Below are positions 7,332-14,453 of a DNA stretch of 24,735 nt, piece by piece. Numbering within the stretch: the stretch's first letter is position 1; every line of letters starts with the position of its first letter. Location: the NCBI GenBank assembly GCA_035716025.1, contig DASTKH010000017.1, forward strand, positions 1-24,735, read 5' to 3'. Made by a program: the position numbers and the translations under genes. The notes under the pieces are model-generated. The model was not told where the DNA came from. It saw nothing but the letters and a program-made list of their open reading frames with translations, and did not search any database. This stretch comes from JADGHE01 sp035716025. GTDB taxonomy: Bacteria > Pseudomonadota > Alphaproteobacteria > Rhizobiales > Xanthobacteraceae.

Positions 7332-8656
7332 TGCGCAAGACTTCACTGCTTCTACTCGGCGCGGCGATGGGGGCGGCGCTCACGCTGTTCGCGACCCAGA
7401 CGCGGCTTCAGGTCGGCGCCAGTGCCACGGCGGCTCCTGCAGACACCTACAAGCAGCTCAACCTCTTCGGCGACGTGTTCGAACGCGTCCGCGCCGACTA
7501 TGTCGAGAAGCCGGACGATGCCAAGCTGATCGAATATGCGATCAACGGCATGCTGAGCGGGCTCGATCCGCATTCCAGCTATATGGATGCGAAGAGCTTC
7601 AAGGACATGCAAATCCAGACGCGCGGCGAGTTCGGCGGTCTCGGCATCGAAGTCACGATGGAAGACGGCCTGGTCAAGGTCGTGGCGCCGATCGACGAGA
7701 CGCCGGCGGCCCGTGCGGGCGTGCGGGCGAATGACGTCATCACCCATCTCAACGACGAGCCGGTCCAGGGCCTGACCCTCAATCAGGCGGTCGAAAAGAT
7801 GCGCGGCCCGGTGAACACGCAGATCAAGCTGCGGATCATGCGCAAGGGCGCGGAAAAGCCCATCGAGGTGACGATCACCCGCGATATCATCCGCGTGCGT
7901 GCTGTGCGCTCGCGCACGGAGGGCGACGACGTCGGCTATATCCGTATCACGCAGTTCAACGAGCAGACGAGCGACAACCTGAAGAAGGCGATCAGCGACA
8001 TCGAGAAGCAGGTTTCGTCCGACAAGCTCAAGGGCTACATCGTCGATCTGCGCAACAATCCGGGCGGGTTGCTCGACCAGGCGATCGCCGTCTCCGACAC
8101 CTTTCTCGAGAAGGGCGAGATCGTCTCGACCCGCGGCCGCAATGCCGACGAGACGCAGCGCTACAACGCCCGCAGCGGCGATGCCACCCACGGCAAGCCG
8201 GTGATCGTGCTGATCAACGGCGGTTCCGCTTCGGCCTCCGAGATCGTGGCCGGCGCGCTGCAGGACCACAAGCGCGCGACGATTCTCGGCACGCGCTCCT
8301 TCGGCAAGGGTTCGGTGCAGACCATCATCCCGCTCGGCTCGGGCAATGGCGCCCTGCGCCTGACGACCGCGCGTTACTTCACGCCGGGCGGGCGCTCGAT
8401 CCAGGCCAAGGGCATCGTGCCGGACATCGAAGTGCTGCAGGACGTGCCCGAAGACCTCAAGGCGCGCACCGACACGCGCGGCGAGGCGTCGTTGCGCGGT
8501 CACCTCAAGGGCGACGGGCAGGAAGAAACGGGCTCGCAATCCTACGTGCCGCCCGACCCGAAGGACGACAAGGCCCTGCATGCGGCGCTCGATCTCTTGC
8601 GCGGCGTGAAGGTCAACTCGGCCTTCCCGCCGAACCCCAAGACCGTGCCGAACTGA
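7328..8656 (+). CDS. ctpA: Carboxyl-terminal processing peptidase (S41 family, CtpA)
   Basis: CtpA is a periplasmic, membrane-anchored serine protease that trims C-termini of envelope proteins and peptidoglycan enzymes. The 442-residue product has an N-terminal hydrophobic anchor (6-22), the CTP N-terminal helical part with 'LSGLDPHSSYMD' (76-87), a PDZ domain (about 95-185; 'GGLGIEVT', 'PAARAGVRANDVI'), and the catalytic domain. The Ser-Lys dyad is S302 in 'GGSASASE' and K327 in 'SFGKGSVQT', 25 residues apart as in E. coli Prc. 'VDLRNNPGGLL' (239-249) is also conserved. The start is ATG 7328, which overlaps the envC stop by 4 nt (a second ATG follows at 7331); an upstream in-frame GTG at 7292 lies inside envC. 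A perfect hairpin terminator follows at 8681. Confidence 0.96.
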   Translation: MMRKTSLLLLGAAMGAALTLFATQTRLQVGASATAAPADTYKQLNLFGDVFERVRADYVEKPDDAKLIEYAINGMLSGLDPHSSYMDAKSFKDMQIQTRGEFGGLGIEVTMEDGLVKVVAPIDETPAARAGVRANDVITHLNDEPVQGLTLNQAVEKMRGPVNTQIKLRIMRKGAEKPIEVTITRDIIRVRAVRSRTEGDDVGYIRITQFNEQTSDNLKKAISDIEKQVSSDKLKGYIVDLRNNPGGLLDQAIAVSDTFLEKGEIVSTRGRNADETQRYNARSGDATHGKPVIVLINGGSASASEIVAGALQDHKRATILGTRSFGKGSVQTIIPLGSGNGALRLTTARYFTPGGRSIQAKGIVPDIEVLQDVPEDLKARTDTRGEASLRGHLKGDGQEETGSQSYVPPDPKDDKALHAALDLLRGVKVNSAFPPNPKTVPN

Positions 8657-8680
8657 AGGCCCGGTTCGTCGAGAGCCTCG

Positions 8681-8707
8681 AACGGGGTGGCAGCGTGCCA
8701 CCCCGTT
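8681..8707 (+). terminator. Intrinsic terminator-like hairpin after ctpA
   Basis: Two perfect 12-bp arms (8681-8692 and 8696-8707; AACGGGGTGGCA and its complement) surround a 3-nt loop GCG, 25 nt after the ctpA stop. Only a short T-run (TTT then CGATT) follows, so termination may be partial. The stem is nearly symmetrical and could also act on the other strand. Confidence 0.7.
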
Positions 8708-8752
8708 TCGATTCCGGCCGCGGAAACCCGCCGTGGGGCTGGAATCGCCCGT

Positions 8753-8777
8753 GCTAGACTTGGGGTGATTCGAGAGG
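8753..8777 (+). promoter_or_regulatory. Possible extended -10 (TGC-TAGACT) and SD before the YibQ-type gene
   Basis: GTGCTAGACT at 8751-8760 contains TGn-TAGACT and lies after the ctpA terminator and 27 nt before the GTG start at 8787. GAGAGG at 8772-8777 could serve as the ribosome binding site. The same GCTAGACT string occurs upstream of mutL on its coding strand. No strong -35 is seen. Confidence 0.3.
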
Positions 8778-8786
8778 CTCTGGCTC

Positions 8787-10118
8787 GTGACCGACGAATT
8801 GGACGTTCCGCTTGGCCGGGAGGTGCGGAAACGGCCGCGGCCGGTGTTGCTGCGTGTCCTGCCGCACGCATTGGCCGCCGTCCTGCTGGCCGCCCTTGCC
8901 GGTTTCGCCGTCTGGATCGTGGCCGTGGACGATCCGTGGGGTGGCGAGCCGCTGGCGATCGCCTCGGTCGGCGCGCCCACTGCCCCTCGAGAGGCGGCCT
9001 CGGCCTCGCCGCCCAGCGACCCGGCGGTCCCCGGCGGGGGCGCCAAGACCGTGACCGTCATCGACGGAATGAGCGGCAAGCGGCGGGAGTTCGCCGTGAC
9101 GCCCGACCATTCGGCGCCGGGCGGTCCGGCGAAGGTCGGAGGGGTGACGGTCACGCAGCTCGACGCGCCGCCGCCCGGCCTTGCTGCTCCAACGACGAAA
9201 TCGGAGACCGTCAAGCCCGCTTTGGCTGCCGGCGGAAAGCCCTCGCCGCTGTCTCCGTCCTCGCCCGCGCCGGCCGGCGGGGAGTCGCGGGCAGGGGAAG
9301 GTACGGCGCCGAAGACCGCCGACCCCCGCGTCACGGAGAGCACGCCGCAGGGGCCGCTGCCGAAGATCGGCGCGGCCGGCGTCCGTCCGGCGGAGGTCTA
9401 TGCAAGCCCGCTCGCACCGGCGGCCGCCGCCCAGAAGGGTTCGAAGATCGCGATCGTCGTCGGCCGGCTCGGGGTCAGCGCCAAGGGCACGGAGGATGCG
9501 CTCACCAAATTGCCGGCAGCCATTTCGGTCGCCTTCACGCCTTATGGGGCCGATCTCGATACGTGGATCGGCCGGGCGCGAAAGAGCGGCCGCGAGGTGC
9601 TGCTCCAGGTTCCGATGGAACCGTTCGACTATCCCGACAACGACCCCGGACCGAAGACGCTGCTGACGTCGCTGTCTCCCGAGCAGAACCTCGAGCGGCT
9701 GCATTGGTTCATGAGCCGTTTTGCCGGCTATGTCGGCATCGGCAACTACATGGGTACGCGGTTCGCCGCAAACGAACCGGCCGTCTCAACGGTGATGCGC
9801 GACTTGGCCAAGCGCGGGCTCATCTACTTCGACGACGGAACCGCCACGCGCAGCCTCGTGAGCCAGGTGGCCGCGGCCAACAACGTCCCCTATGCGCGCG
9901 CCGACCTTATCGTCGATGCCGGGAGCGGCGCCGCCGACATGGATGCCGCGCTGGCGCGCCTCGAAACCATTGCGCGGGAGCGCGGCACCGCCGTCGGCGT
10001 GGCGATCGCTCTGCCGTCCTCGGTCGAACGGCTCGCACAATGGGCGGCGTCCGCGGGCGCCCGCGGCATCACCCTGGTGCCGATCAGCGTCATCGCCAAC
10101 AAGGCAAAATCGAGCTAA
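8787..10118 (+). CDS. Divergent polysaccharide deacetylase family protein (YibQ-type)
   Basis: This 443-residue protein has a short basic cytoplasmic end, one membrane segment (about 24-47, 'LPHALAAVLLAALAGFAVWIVAV'), a long Pro/Ala-rich linker (about 50-220) and a C-terminal divergent polysaccharide deacetylase domain (about 222-440). Family landmarks are 'SVAFTPYGADLD', 'EVLLQVPMEPFDYPDNDPGPKTLL', 'LHWFMSRFAGYVGIGNYMGTRF', 'LIYFDDGTA' and 'GVAIALPSSVERL'. The first strand reads 'IAIVVGRLG' where YibQ-type proteins usually have an Asp-Asp pair. The domain would act in the periplasm; the substrate is unknown, and neighbours of this kind are often linked to EnvC and CtpA and thus to cell-wall work. 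The GTG start at 8787 is chosen for its membrane segment and the GAGAGG 9 nt upstream. Confidence 0.9.
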   Translation: MTDELDVPLGREVRKRPRPVLLRVLPHALAAVLLAALAGFAVWIVAVDDPWGGEPLAIASVGAPTAPREAASASPPSDPAVPGGGAKTVTVIDGMSGKRREFAVTPDHSAPGGPAKVGGVTVTQLDAPPPGLAAPTTKSETVKPALAAGGKPSPLSPSSPAPAGGESRAGEGTAPKTADPRVTESTPQGPLPKIGAAGVRPAEVYASPLAPAAAAQKGSKIAIVVGRLGVSAKGTEDALTKLPAAISVAFTPYGADLDTWIGRARKSGREVLLQVPMEPFDYPDNDPGPKTLLTSLSPEQNLERLHWFMSRFAGYVGIGNYMGTRFAANEPAVSTVMRDLAKRGLIYFDDGTATRSLVSQVAAANNVPYARADLIVDAGSGAADMDAALARLETIARERGTAVGVAIALPSSVERLAQWAASAGARGITLVPISVIANKAKSS

Positions 10119-10214
10119 GGGAAAGGCCGGCCGGATTCACGCGCGAGGCTCGGCTCTCCCGGGGGCCGGCGCAATGCTCGGCCGGTTGTCTCTGCTGCCC
10201 GTTGTCACGCACCC

Positions 10215-10721
10215 ATGACGCGCTTTGAAGATCTTCCCTACCGGCCCTGTATCGGCATGACGGTGATCAACCGCAACGGCCTCGTCTTTATCGGTCGCCG
10301 CATCGATGGGCCCGAACACACCGACGCGACCCATGTCTGGCAGATGCCGCAGGGCGGCCTTGATCCCGGCGAAGATCCTTGCGCATGCGCGCTGCGCGAA
10401 CTCTACGAGGAGACGAATATCCGCTCGGTCGAGCGGCTCGGCGCGGTCGACGATTGGCTGACCTACGACATTCCCCGCGCGATCGTCGGGCAGGCATGGC
10501 AGGGAAAATACCGCGGTCAGACGCAGAAGTGGTTCGCCTTCCGCTTCACCGGCGACGACAGCGAAATCGACGTCCTTCGCCCCGGCGGCGGCGCCCACGC
10601 ACCGGAATTCGTGGAATGGCGCTGGGAGCCGCTCGAAAATCTCCCCGGGCTCGTCGTTCCGTTCAAGCGCAAGGTCTATGAAAGGGTCGTGCGCGAATTT
10701 GCGCGGTTTGCGGGCGCATGA
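10215..10721 (+). CDS. rppH: RNA pyrophosphohydrolase, first of two tandem copies
   Basis: RppH removes pyrophosphate from 5'-triphosphate mRNA ends and so starts RNase E-dependent decay; relatives hydrolyse diadenosine polyphosphates. The 168-residue protein has the Nudix box G47-x5-E53-x7-R61-E62-L-Y-E65-E66-T-N-I69, with Asn in place of the last Gly as in many RppH proteins. Also present are 'YRPCIGMTVINRNGLVFIGRR' at the N-terminus, the RppH-typical 'GQTQKWFAFRFTGDDSEIDV', and the C-terminal 'PEFVEWRWEPLENLPGLVVPFKRKVYERV'. It starts 96 bp after the YibQ-type gene, and its stop overlaps the start of the second copy (ATGA). This copy fits the standard RppH pattern best. Confidence 0.95.
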   Translation: MTRFEDLPYRPCIGMTVINRNGLVFIGRRIDGPEHTDATHVWQMPQGGLDPGEDPCACALRELYEETNIRSVERLGAVDDWLTYDIPRAIVGQAWQGKYRGQTQKWFAFRFTGDDSEIDVLRPGGGAHAPEFVEWRWEPLENLPGLVVPFKRKVYERVVREFARFAGA

Positions 10722-11224
10722 CGGCAAGGCCGGCGGAGCGACCCTATCGGCCCAATGTCGGGATCGCCCTGTTCAATGCCGCGGGCCTGGTGCTAATCGC
10801 GAAACGGCGGGGGAACGACGGGCCGGAGATCATCGACCGCGATCACCCTTGGCAGATGCCCCAGGGCGGCATCGAGCCCGGCGAAAGTCCCCGCGCGGCG
10901 GCCTTGCGCGAGCTGCGCGAGGAAACTGCCGTCGTCAGCGCCCGCTATCTCGGAGAGACGGACTGGTTCGCCTATGATTTCCCGCCCTATGACGGGCCGC
11001 CGCATTGGCTTGCGGCCTTCCGCGGCCAGCGGCAGAAATGGTTCGCGTTCCGCTTCACCGGCGAAGACGCCGAGATCGATGTGACGATCGAGCGCGGCGC
11101 CGACAACGAGCCCGAATTTTCGGAATGGCGCTGGGAGCGGCTCGACCGCGCGGTCGAGCTCGTGGTGCCTTTCAAGCGCAAGGTTTATGCGCAGGTCGCG
11201 GCGGCGTTTGCGCCGCTGCTGTAG
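10718..11224 (+). CDS. RppH-type Nudix hydrolase, second tandem copy
   Basis: This protein also has 168 residues and is clearly a paralogue of the gene before it, sharing 'WQMPQGG(L/I)-PGE', 'ALREL-EET', 'QKWFAFRFTG-D-EIDV', 'EWRWE-L' and 'LVVPFKRKVY'. The Nudix box is G50-x5-E56-x7-R64-E65-L-R-E68-E69-T-A-V72, with all metal-binding glutamates intact. It differs by a longer, charged loop after the first strand ('RRGNDGPEIIDRDHP') and a different mid-section ('YDFPPYDGPPHWLAAF'). It may be a second RNA pyrophosphohydrolase or prefer other capped or dinucleoside substrates. The ATG sits in the ATGA overlap with rppH, so translation is probably coupled. Its stop lies 9 bp from the convergent atpC stop. 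Confidence 0.92.
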   Translation: MTARPAERPYRPNVGIALFNAAGLVLIAKRRGNDGPEIIDRDHPWQMPQGGIEPGESPRAAALRELREETAVVSARYLGETDWFAYDFPPYDGPPHWLAAFRGQRQKWFAFRFTGEDAEIDVTIERGADNEPEFSEWRWERLDRAVELVVPFKRKVYAQVAAAFAPLL

Positions 11225-11233
11225 CGGCCCGCG

Positions 11234-11656
11234 TCAGTGCGCCGCGGCCCCGGCGCTGCCACCGGCGACCGCCGTCTGCACGGCGCGCAATTGCTCGAGC
11301 TTGCGGCGAAGCTTATCGCGCACGGCCTCGTCGGTCGCGTCCGCGGCGTCCTCTTCGGCGTCCTTGATGGCGGCGGCGAGCCGTGCCGCGTCGAGATTTT
11401 CGAGCGTCACCGCATTGTCCGCGAGCACGGTCATGCCGGAAGGCGAGACCTCGGCGAATCCGCCAAACACCACGATGCGCTCGCGCTGCCCGCCGACGAC
11501 GACGGTGAGAATGCCGGGCTTGAGGGTCGCAACGATCGGCGCGTGACCCGCAAGCACGCCGAATTCTCCCTCCGTGCCCGGCACATCGACCTGGTCGACC
11601 TCGCCGGAAAAGAGAAGCCGTTCGGGAGAGACGAGTTCGAAGTGGAAAGTCGCCAT
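11234..11656 (-). CDS. atpC: F1 ATP synthase epsilon subunit
   Basis: The epsilon subunit sits on the central stalk, couples rotation of gamma to the c-ring and inhibits ATP hydrolysis. The 140-residue protein has the N-terminal beta-sandwich ('FHFELVSPERLLFSGEVDQVDVPGTEGEFGVLAGHAPIVATLKPGIL', about 4-50; 'FGGFAEV'; 'VTVLADNA'-type strand) and a C-terminal helical hairpin rich in Ala, Asp and Arg (about 88-125), plus a short Gly/Ala tail. ATG 11656 is chosen because the conserved N-terminus begins there and GGAGTA lies upstream; the open frame extends to 11728 without similarity. It is the last gene of the atp operon and is separated from atpD by an unusually long 252-bp spacer. Confidence 0.96.
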   Translation of the reverse strand: MATFHFELVSPERLLFSGEVDQVDVPGTEGEFGVLAGHAPIVATLKPGILTVVVGGQRERIVVFGGFAEVSPSGMTVLADNAVTLENLDAARLAAAIKDAEEDAADATDEAVRDKLRRKLEQLRAVQTAVAGGSAGAAAH

Positions 11657-11908
11657 CGGTCGCGTACTCCGCTCGCTGCCTCCGCTTCCGCGTTTCGCGG
11701 AAGGGGAGGAAGGCGGGCGAAGAGCCAACGGCGGTCCGCCCGCTTTCTCGTTTGTCGTTCGCCGCCGGTCAACCGGGCAGGCGGGAAATCAGATTTGGCC
11801 CAATGCTCCTGAGAGATGCGCCCGCCGCCATCGCCTCCCACGCAAGCGGGGTCCGCTTGCGCCGGCATGAGCGGATCCCGAGACGACGACGCCCGCCCTC
11901 ATCCTGTG
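11657..11908. other. atpD-atpC spacer with three hairpins
   Basis: This 252-bp non-coding stretch inside the atp operon has three strong inverted repeats. The first, at 11679-11709, has inner arms CTTCCGCG/CGCGGAAG with a TTT loop and an outer CCTCCG/GGGAGG extension with one mismatch. The second, at 11713-11743, has GCGGGCG/CGCCCGC followed on the plus strand by TTT. The third, at 11841-11861, has perfect CGCAAGCGG/CCGCTTGCG arms around GGT, just after the atpD stop. They could end or pause part of the transcript before atpC, or stabilise the atpD 3' end. No gene is seen. Confidence 0.75.
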
Positions 11909-13339
11909 TCAAGCCGCTTCGGCGGCCAGCCGCTTGCCCTTTTCAACCGCCTCTTCGATGGTCCCCACCATGTAGAAGGCGGCCTCGGGCAGGTGATCGT
12001 ATTTGCCTTCAACCAGCCCCTTGAAGCCCTTGATGGTGTCCTGCAGGTCGACCAGCTTGCCGGGCGAACCCGTGAACACCTCGGCGACATGGAACGGTTG
12101 CGAGAGGAAGCGCTCGATCTTGCGCGCGCGCGCCACCGTGAGCTTGTCCTCTTCCGAGAGTTCGTCCATGCCGAGGATGGCGATGATGTCCTGAAGCGCC
12201 TTGTAGCGCTGAAGGATCTGCTGCACCGAGCGGGCGACCTGGTAATGCTCCTCGCCGACGATCATCGGCGAGAGCATGCGCGAGGTCGAGTCGAGCGGGT
12301 CCACAGCGGGGTAGATGCCCTTTGCAGCGATGTCGCGTGAGAGCACCGTCGTTGCGTCGAGATGCGCGAAGGAGGTTGCGGGCGCGGGGTCGGTCAGGTC
12401 GTCCGCTGGCACGTAGATCGCCTGCACGGAGGTCACCGAGCCTTTGGTCGTCGTGGTGATGCGCTCCTGCAGGGCGCCCATGTCGGTGGCGAGGGTGGGC
12501 TGATAGCCCACGGCCGAAGGAATGCGACCGAGGAGCGCCGACACTTCAGAGCCCGCTTGGGTGAAGCGGAAGATGTTGTCCACGAAGAACAGCACGTCCT
12601 GGCCCTGGTCGCGGAAATATTCGGCGACCGTGAGGCCGGTCAGGCCGACGCGCGCGCGCGCGCCCGGAGGCTCGTTCATCTGCCCGTACACGAGGGCGCA
12701 TTTCGAACCCGCAACCGAGCCTTTGCGCGGATCCTTGTTCACGCCCGACTCGATCATTTCGTGGTAGAGATCGTTGCCTTCGCGGGTGCGCTCGCCCACG
12801 CCGGCAAAGACCGAATAGCCGCCGTGCGCCTTCGCCACGTTGTTGATGAGTTCCATGATGAGCACGGTCTTGCCGACGCCCGCGCCGCCGAACAGGCCGA
12901 TCTTGCCGCCCTTGGCGTAGGGAGCGAGCAGGTCCACGACCTTGATGCCGGTGACGAGAATCTGCGCTTCGGTCGACTGTTCGACATAGGCCGGGGCCGG
13001 CTGGTGAATGGCTCGGCGCTCCTTGGTCGGCACCGGGCCCGCTTCGTCCACCGGCTCGCCCACCACGTTGATGATCCGCCCGAGCGTCTCTTCGCCGACC
13101 GGAACGGCGATCGGCTGGCCGGTATCGGTACAGGTCTGTCCGCGTACGAGTCCCTCCGTGGAGTCCATCGCGATCGTGCGGACGGTGGATTCGCCGAGAT
13201 GCTGGGCAACTTCGAGCACCAGGCGCTTACCCTGGTTCTCGGTTTCCAGCGCGTTCAGAATCGCCGGCAAATGCCCGTCGAACCGTACGTCGACGACGGC
13301 GCCGATGACCTGGGTGATGTGTCCGGTCAGATTGGCCAT
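11909..13339 (-). CDS. atpD: F1 ATP synthase beta subunit
   Basis: The beta subunit carries the catalytic nucleotide sites of the F1 head (alpha3-beta3). The 476-residue product shows the N-terminal barrel ('GHITQVIGAVVDVRF', 6-20), the P-loop GGAGVGKT at 151-158, the catalytic glutamate in 'GERTREGND' (E183), the signature 'YGQMNEPPGARARV', the Walker B strand 'VLFFVDNIFRFTQAGSEVSALLGR', 'PSAVGYQPTL', and the 'DELSEEDKLTVARARKIERFLSQPF' C-terminal domain. All catalytic motifs are intact and the length is standard. The ATG at 13339 has GAGG 8 nt upstream. A 160-bp spacer with three hairpins separates it from atpG upstream. Confidence 0.99.
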   Translation of the reverse strand: MANLTGHITQVIGAVVDVRFDGHLPAILNALETENQGKRLVLEVAQHLGESTVRTIAMDSTEGLVRGQTCTDTGQPIAVPVGEETLGRIINVVGEPVDEAGPVPTKERRAIHQPAPAYVEQSTEAQILVTGIKVVDLLAPYAKGGKIGLFGGAGVGKTVLIMELINNVAKAHGGYSVFAGVGERTREGNDLYHEMIESGVNKDPRKGSVAGSKCALVYGQMNEPPGARARVGLTGLTVAEYFRDQGQDVLFFVDNIFRFTQAGSEVSALLGRIPSAVGYQPTLATDMGALQERITTTTKGSVTSVQAIYVPADDLTDPAPATSFAHLDATTVLSRDIAAKGIYPAVDPLDSTSRMLSPMIVGEEHYQVARSVQQILQRYKALQDIIAILGMDELSEEDKLTVARARKIERFLSQPFHVAEVFTGSPGKLVDLQDTIKGFKGLVEGKYDHLPEAAFYMVGTIEEAVEKGKRLAAEAA

Positions 13340-13367
13340 TTCAGGTCCTCGTCAAACTCTCTCCTTC

Positions 13368-13486
13368 ACCTCCCCGGAAGGGGGAGGTCGGCGAGCGAAG
13401 CCCGCCGGGTGGGGGGCGGAGGAGTCGGTCGACCCCTCCCTGAATCGCCTTCGGCGATTCGAACCCTCCCCGCGCAGGGGGGAGGG
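13368..13486. repeat. Cluster of three palindromes in the atpG-atpD spacer
   Basis: Three hairpins lie in the 160-bp gap. The first, at 13368-13388, has ACCTCCCC and its complement around a GGAAG loop. The second, at 13442-13460, has perfect GAATCGCC/GGCGATTC arms around TTC. The third, at 13464-13486, has CCCTCCCC/GGGGAGGG arms. The CCTCCCC...GGGGAGG theme recurs in the atpA-atpG spacer and, weakly, after atpD. This resembles the short palindromic repeats scattered through intergenic DNA of rhizobial genomes. Confidence 0.75.
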
Positions 13487-13499
13487 CAAGAAAAAATCC

Positions 13500-14375
13500 T
13501 CACAGCGCCTCGGCGCCGGAGATGATCTCGATCAGCTCCTTCGTGATCATCGCCTGCCGGGTGCGGTTATACATGAGCGTCTGCTTGCGGATCATCTCGC
13601 CCGCATTGCGCGTCGCGTTGTCCATCGCGGTCATGCGCGCGCCCTGCTCGGATGCGGCGTTTTCAAGCAGCGCGCGCAGCACCTGCGTCGCCACATAGCG
13701 GGGCAGGAGCTCGGCGAGGATGTCCTCCTCTTCCGGCTCGTATTCGTAGGAAATGGCAACACCGTTGCCGGCTTCCGCCTGCGGTGCCGCCGGAATGAGC
13801 TGCTGCGCCGTCGGGACCTGGGCGATCACCGACTTGAAGCGCGAATAAAACAGCGTGGCGACGTCGAAGACGCCCTTGTCGAACAGGGCCACGATCTTAT
13901 CGGCGACCGCCTGCGCCTGCTCGTAGCCGACATTGCGGACGCCGCGCAATTCCACGTGCTCGACGATCTGCCGCTCGTATTGCCGGCGCAACTGGTCAAA
14001 TCCCTTGCGGCCGACGCAGAGGAATTTCACTTCCTTGCCTTCCGCCGCGAGCGCGTTCGCGCGTTCGCGCGCAAGCCGCACGATGGCTGAGTTGAAGGGG
14101 CCGCACAGGCCGCGCTCCGCGGTGCAGACGACGAGGAGATGCACCTGGTCGCGGCCCGTGCCCGCGAGCAGGCGCGGCGCGGTATCGGAGCCCGCAACGC
14201 TCGCCGCGATGTTGCGGAGCACGACTTCGATTCGCTCGGCATAAGGCCGGGCAACCTCGACCGCCTGCTGCGCGCGGCGCAGTTTCGAGGCTGCGACCAT
14301 CTGCATCGCCCGGGTGATCTTCTGCGTCGCCCTGGTTGCGGCGATGCGGTTGCGCATGTCCTTGAGGGAGGCCAT
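13500..14375 (-). CDS. atpG: F1 ATP synthase gamma subunit
   Basis: The gamma subunit is the rotating coiled-coil shaft inside the F1 head. The 291-residue protein has the conserved N-terminal helix ('MASLKDMRNRIAATRATQKITRAMQMVAASKLRRAQ', 1-36), the central Rossmann-like part ('VVCTAERGLCGPFNSAI'), and the C-terminal helix ('MTAMDNATRNAGEMIRKQTLMYNRTRQAMITKELIEIISGAEAL'), which matches the family signature. Between about 190 and 215 it carries an acidic stretch ('SYEYEPEEEDIL'), common in alphaproteobacterial gamma subunits. The gene lies 78 bp after atpA. Its start at ATG 14375 agrees with the usual first residues; the ribosome binding site is weak (GGACGGAC). Confidence 0.98.
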   Translation of the reverse strand: MASLKDMRNRIAATRATQKITRAMQMVAASKLRRAQQAVEVARPYAERIEVVLRNIAASVAGSDTAPRLLAGTGRDQVHLLVVCTAERGLCGPFNSAIVRLARERANALAAEGKEVKFLCVGRKGFDQLRRQYERQIVEHVELRGVRNVGYEQAQAVADKIVALFDKGVFDVATLFYSRFKSVIAQVPTAQQLIPAAPQAEAGNGVAISYEYEPEEEDILAELLPRYVATQVLRALLENAASEQGARMTAMDNATRNAGEMIRKQTLMYNRTRQAMITKELIEIISGAEAL

Positions 14376-14402
14376 CGGTCCGTCCGGCAGGCTGGGATCA
14401 TT

Positions 14403-14436
14403 CCCCTCCCCGCAAGCGGCGGGCGGGGGCGGGCGT
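14403..14436. repeat. Imperfect GC palindrome in the atpA-atpG spacer
   Basis: CCCCTCCCCGCAAGC is followed by a GCGGGCGGGGGCGGG run, giving an imperfect hairpin of the same CCTCCCC/GGGGAGG type as the palindromes in the atpG-atpD spacer. It fills much of the 78-bp gap. Confidence 0.55.
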
Positions 14437-14453
14437 GCAGACTCCTTCCGTCA

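Noticed and set aside
7352..9343. A 663-codon minus-strand frame across ctpA and the YibQ-type gene
   Set aside because: It is antisense to two well-supported genes and has no recognisable motif.
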